Below the pieces are notes generated by a model. The model was not told the DNA's origin, did not search any database, and worked only from the letters and a program-made list of their open reading frames with translations. A DNA stretch of 64,000 bases from Synechococcales cyanobacterium C42_A2020_086 (GTDB lineage: Bacteria; Cyanobacteriota; Cyanobacteriia; Elainellales; Elainellaceae): assembly GCA_015272325.1 (NCBI GenBank), contig JACYLU010000020.1, forward strand, positions 124,001 to 188,000. Reading direction: 5' to 3'. Made by a program: the position numbers and the translations under genes. Shown here piece after piece: positions 61,905-64,000 of the stretch (position 1 is its first letter; each line of letters begins with the position of its first letter).

Positions 61905-62888
61905 ATGGGAAAACTACTCTCGTGGTTGCAAAAAGGGGGCTTTACGCTGCTGCTCTTTACTGGCTTTCTGATGTTGCTCTGGGGAAGCACGGCTCCCGTT
62001 GGCACGTTGGTTTGGTGGCTCGATCGCGGGCAGGAAAAACTAGAGCAACAGAGCCAGAACCTTAAAGCCTTGCTAGAAGAAAATTCTGCCCCTAATGAGG
62101 ACGTTAGGACTTGCTATATCGTTTTTCTCACGGGTGTTGGCGATCTGTCTGCGGATGAGCTAACGGAGGGAGAAACCGCGTTTCTTGATCAATTAGAGCA
62201 GGATCAGCCACAGTGTGTGATTGTGCGAGATGTGTTTCCCTATTCGGCGGCAAATGCGGATGTCAGCGGACAGCAGGTATTCGATTTTCTGCGAGAGGTG
62301 AGTGAGCAAGCCAATGGATGGTCTGAATTCACAAAGTTTTTGTTAGAAACGCGCAATGTTTGGCGGATGGCTCTTTCGGCCGACAATCGCTATGGGCGGG
62401 TTTACAATCCGGCTATTGCTCTCACCGTGGTCGAGCGGATGGCTGCTCAGCAAGAGATTCCGATGTCGGCGGAGGCTTCCATTCAACTCGTCTTGATGGG
62501 CAAAAGTGGTGGTGCTCAGGTTGCATTAGGGGCGGCTCCATACTTGCAGCAGTGGCTCAATGCCGAGATCACGGTGGTGTCCTTTGGGGGAGTATTTAAC
62601 GGCAATGAGGGCTTTGATGCGGCAGACCAAATTTATCACCTGCGGGGCGAGCGCGATTGGATTGAGGCCATCGGCGGTGTTGTGTTTCCGTCTCGCTGGC
62701 GCTGGGTTTGGGGGTCTCCCTATCATCGTGCCCGTCGTGAGGAGCGATACAGGGTCCTCAAGAGTGGTCCTCATGCTCATCAGGGGGATGAAGGGTATTT
62801 TGGCAAAGAAGAAGCGGATGAGGGAATTCGTTATGTTGATCTCACGGTTCAGCAGGTTAATCAGTTGCCGATTTGGGCTGATGAGTGA
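61905..62888 (+). CDS. Membrane-anchored protein with hydrolase-like GXSXG motif
   Basis: This 327-residue protein starts at ATG 61905 (MGKLLSWLQKGG). One N-terminal hydrophobic segment (about 12-38) could be an anchor or uncleaved signal, followed by a short coiled stretch. The rest is alpha/beta in character. RTCYIVFLTGVGDLSADEL is a strand and loop. QLVLMGKSGGAQVALGAAPYL (about residues 190-210) fits a nucleophile elbow (G-K-S-G-G), preceded by a hydrophobic strand. A candidate acidic residue lies in HLRGERDWIEAIGG and candidate His in GPHAHQGDEGYFG. I recognise it as a conserved cyanobacterial protein type but know no assigned function. Confidence 0.65.
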   Translation: MGKLLSWLQKGGFTLLLFTGFLMLLWGSTAPVGTLVWWLDRGQEKLEQQSQNLKALLEENSAPNEDVRTCYIVFLTGVGDLSADELTEGETAFLDQLEQDQPQCVIVRDVFPYSAANADVSGQQVFDFLREVSEQANGWSEFTKFLLETRNVWRMALSADNRYGRVYNPAIALTVVERMAAQQEIPMSAEASIQLVLMGKSGGAQVALGAAPYLQQWLNAEITVVSFGGVFNGNEGFDAADQIYHLRGERDWIEAIGGVVFPSRWRWVWGSPYHRARREERYRVLKSGPHAHQGDEGYFGKEEADEGIRYVDLTVQQVNQLPIWADE

Positions 62889-63242
62889 TGCTTTTTTTGC
62901 AGGCGGAACCTTTGCTGCTGATCATGAGGTCTAGCGATTGAGTTTCTGATAAGGGCGCAATATCAACATGATCAATACACTGCACAGTGGACCGACGGTT
63001 GGCTATCGGGCGGACAGCGGGTGATTGGTAAGAAAATAACGCTTTGTAGCCTAGGGAACTTTACACCCGTCAGAATCTGGTTGTTAATCACAACAGATGC
63101 TGAAATTACCGAATTGTGATTCAGCGGAGAGATGCTGTACGCAATGAAATGTTAAGAAATCTTGAGATAGATTGAAAAATCTTGAGATAGATTGAGTCAT
63201 TTCATGGCTGGCAGGACACCCCAATCTCGGAGGCAAAGATCC
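62889..63242. other. Upstream region of glycogen phosphorylase
   Basis: About 350 bases without a gene. It contains the 20-bp tandem duplication at 63158-63197. GGAGG near 63230 serves as the ribosome-binding site for the gene at 63243. Confidence 0.5.
63158..63197. repeat. 20-bp tandem duplication
   Basis: AAATCTTGAGATAGATTGAA (63158-63177) is followed by the same unit with one change at its last base (63178-63197). It lies 45-85 bases upstream of the glycogen phosphorylase start, so it overlaps the likely promoter or leader. Confidence 0.95.
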
Positions 63243-64000
63243 ATGCAGACGCTAGATAACCCTTCCAACTTGGAAAACGGCGAAATTTTAGTCGAAGATG
63301 ACCGCACGGGTTTAAGTGTGGAAACGCTAAGACGCGCCATGGCGGACAACCTGCGATACATTCAGGGTCGGTTTCCGGGAAGTGCCTCCAAGCATGATCT
63401 CTACATGGCGCTAGCCTACACGGTACGCGATCGGCTGCTACAGCGTTGGTTGGCGACTCAGGAAACCTACCTGAAGCGGGATGTGCGGGTGGTTTGCTAT
63501 CTATCGGCGGAGTTTTTGGTAGGACCCCATTGCGGCAATAACCTGATCAACCTCGGCATTTATGATCAGGTGAAACAGGCAGTCGAAGCGTCGGGGCTGA
63601 ATTTGCAAGAGCTGCTTGATCAAGAAGAAGAACCGGGACTGGGGAATGGCGGTTTGGGACGGCTGGCGGCTTGCTTTATGGATTCCCTATCGTCTCTGGA
63701 GGTGCCGGCGATTGGCTATGGCATTCGCTACGAGTACGGCATTTTCGATCAAGAGATCCGGGATGGCTGGCAGGTGGAAATTACCGACAAGTGGCTGCGC
63801 TACGGCAACCCTTGGGAAATCGCTCGTCCCGAGAACACGGTGGAAATTAAGTTTGGGGGTCATACCCAGGCATATTACGATCAGCACAATCGCTACTGCG
63901 TCCGCTGGGTGCCCGACAAGGTGGTGATGGGTGTTCCCTACGATACGCCGATCTTGGGGTACCGGGTGAACACGGCTAACACGATGCGGCTGTGGCGAGC
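63243..64000 (+). CDS. glgP: Glycogen/alpha-glucan phosphorylase, N-terminal part (cut by window edge)
   Basis: An open frame runs from ATG 63243 to the end of the window (about 252 residues of an expected 840). It starts MQTLDNPSNLENGEILVEDD. Family motifs are VCYLSAEFLVG (about 84), GLGNGGLGRLAACFMDSLSS (about 137-156), GYGIRYEYGIFDQ (about 164-176) and GWQVEITDKWLRYGNPWE. These are the N-domain motifs of GT35 phosphorylases, which release glucose 1-phosphate from glycogen with pyridoxal phosphate. The PLP-binding lysine and catalytic C-domain lie beyond the window. GGAGG upstream supports the start. Confidence 0.95.
   Translation, partial: MQTLDNPSNLENGEILVEDDRTGLSVETLRRAMADNLRYIQGRFPGSASKHDLYMALAYTVRDRLLQRWLATQETYLKRDVRVVCYLSAEFLVGPHCGNNLINLGIYDQVKQAVEASGLNLQELLDQEEEPGLGNGGLGRLAACFMDSLSSLEVPAIGYGIRYEYGIFDQEIRDGWQVEITDKWLRYGNPWEIARPENTVEIKFGGHTQAYYDQHNRYCVRWVPDKVVMGVPYDTPILGYRVNTANTMRLWR

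Noticed and set aside
1-64000. CRISPR array or dispersed insertion sequences
   Set aside because: The repeats found are single tandem duplications with different unit sequences. No regularly spaced repeat-spacer structure, transposase or long inverted repeat pair was seen.

Overview
The window comes from a cyanobacterial chromosome, probably a filamentous Leptolyngbya-like lineage. This rests on a canonical Cph1-type phytochrome with its Rcp1-type partner, a second kinase with phytochrome and cyanobacteriochrome-like GAF domains, three Uma2-family loci, an NB-ARC/WD40 STAND protein, pentapeptide-repeat and DUF6335-like proteins, and several HIP1 octamers (GCGATCGC at 8296, 15604, 36989, 42982 and 44756). 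There are no rRNA genes, CRISPR arrays or intact insertion sequences. One tRNA gene (Leu, UAG) is present.

Layout. 0-12.5 kb: a TPR protein, Uma2 proteins, a CPA2 antiporter, a pentapeptide protein, an alkyltransferase-like DNA-repair protein, a dienelactone hydrolase and a U32 protein. 12.7-20.6 kb: signalling, with an overlapping three-gene phytochrome operon (Cph1-like, Rcp1-like, hybrid kinase), a lone response regulator and a CPA1 antiporter. 21-34 kb: a CdaR-like regulator, then an eleven-gene co-directional run for a heptose-containing glycan. It holds a glycosyltransferase fused to a GmhA isomerase, an SDR, GmhB, HldA kinase, several GT9 heptosyltransferases (one a tandem fusion, one reduced to a degenerate N-terminal domain), GT2 and GT4-type transferases. 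It is followed by glutathione reductase.

35-44 kb: an accessory island, visibly more AT-rich in parts and full of gene debris. It contains a truncated Uma2, an FG-GAP/RTX protein, a SnoaL-like fragment, a frameshifted HicB with truncated HicA, a catalase C-terminal fragment and a multiply frameshifted glucosaminidase. Among these sit three multidomain peptidoglycan hydrolases without evident signal peptides (CHAP, TIM-barrel plus CHAP, M15 plus goose-type lysozyme) and a secreted SH3-like protein. 44.7-64 kb: a 14-repeat NB-ARC/WD40 protein, tRNA-Leu, a small P-loop kinase-like protein, an AmiC-type amidase, an L,D-transpeptidase, two paralogous PAS-like/HTH regulators, an S9 peptidase, PcrA helicase, a knotless-phytochrome-like histidine kinase, a YIP1-like protein, a membrane-anchored hydrolase-like protein and the start of glycogen phosphorylase.

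Two things stand out. The first is the heptose cluster, with its GT-GmhA fusion and unusual GT9 architectures. The second is the peptidoglycan-hydrolase island. A window-wide peculiarity is the large number of unrelated short perfect or near-perfect tandem duplications (about 9-22 bp) in intergenic DNA, several of which copy a stop codon. All identifications come from reading motifs by eye; no database search was run.
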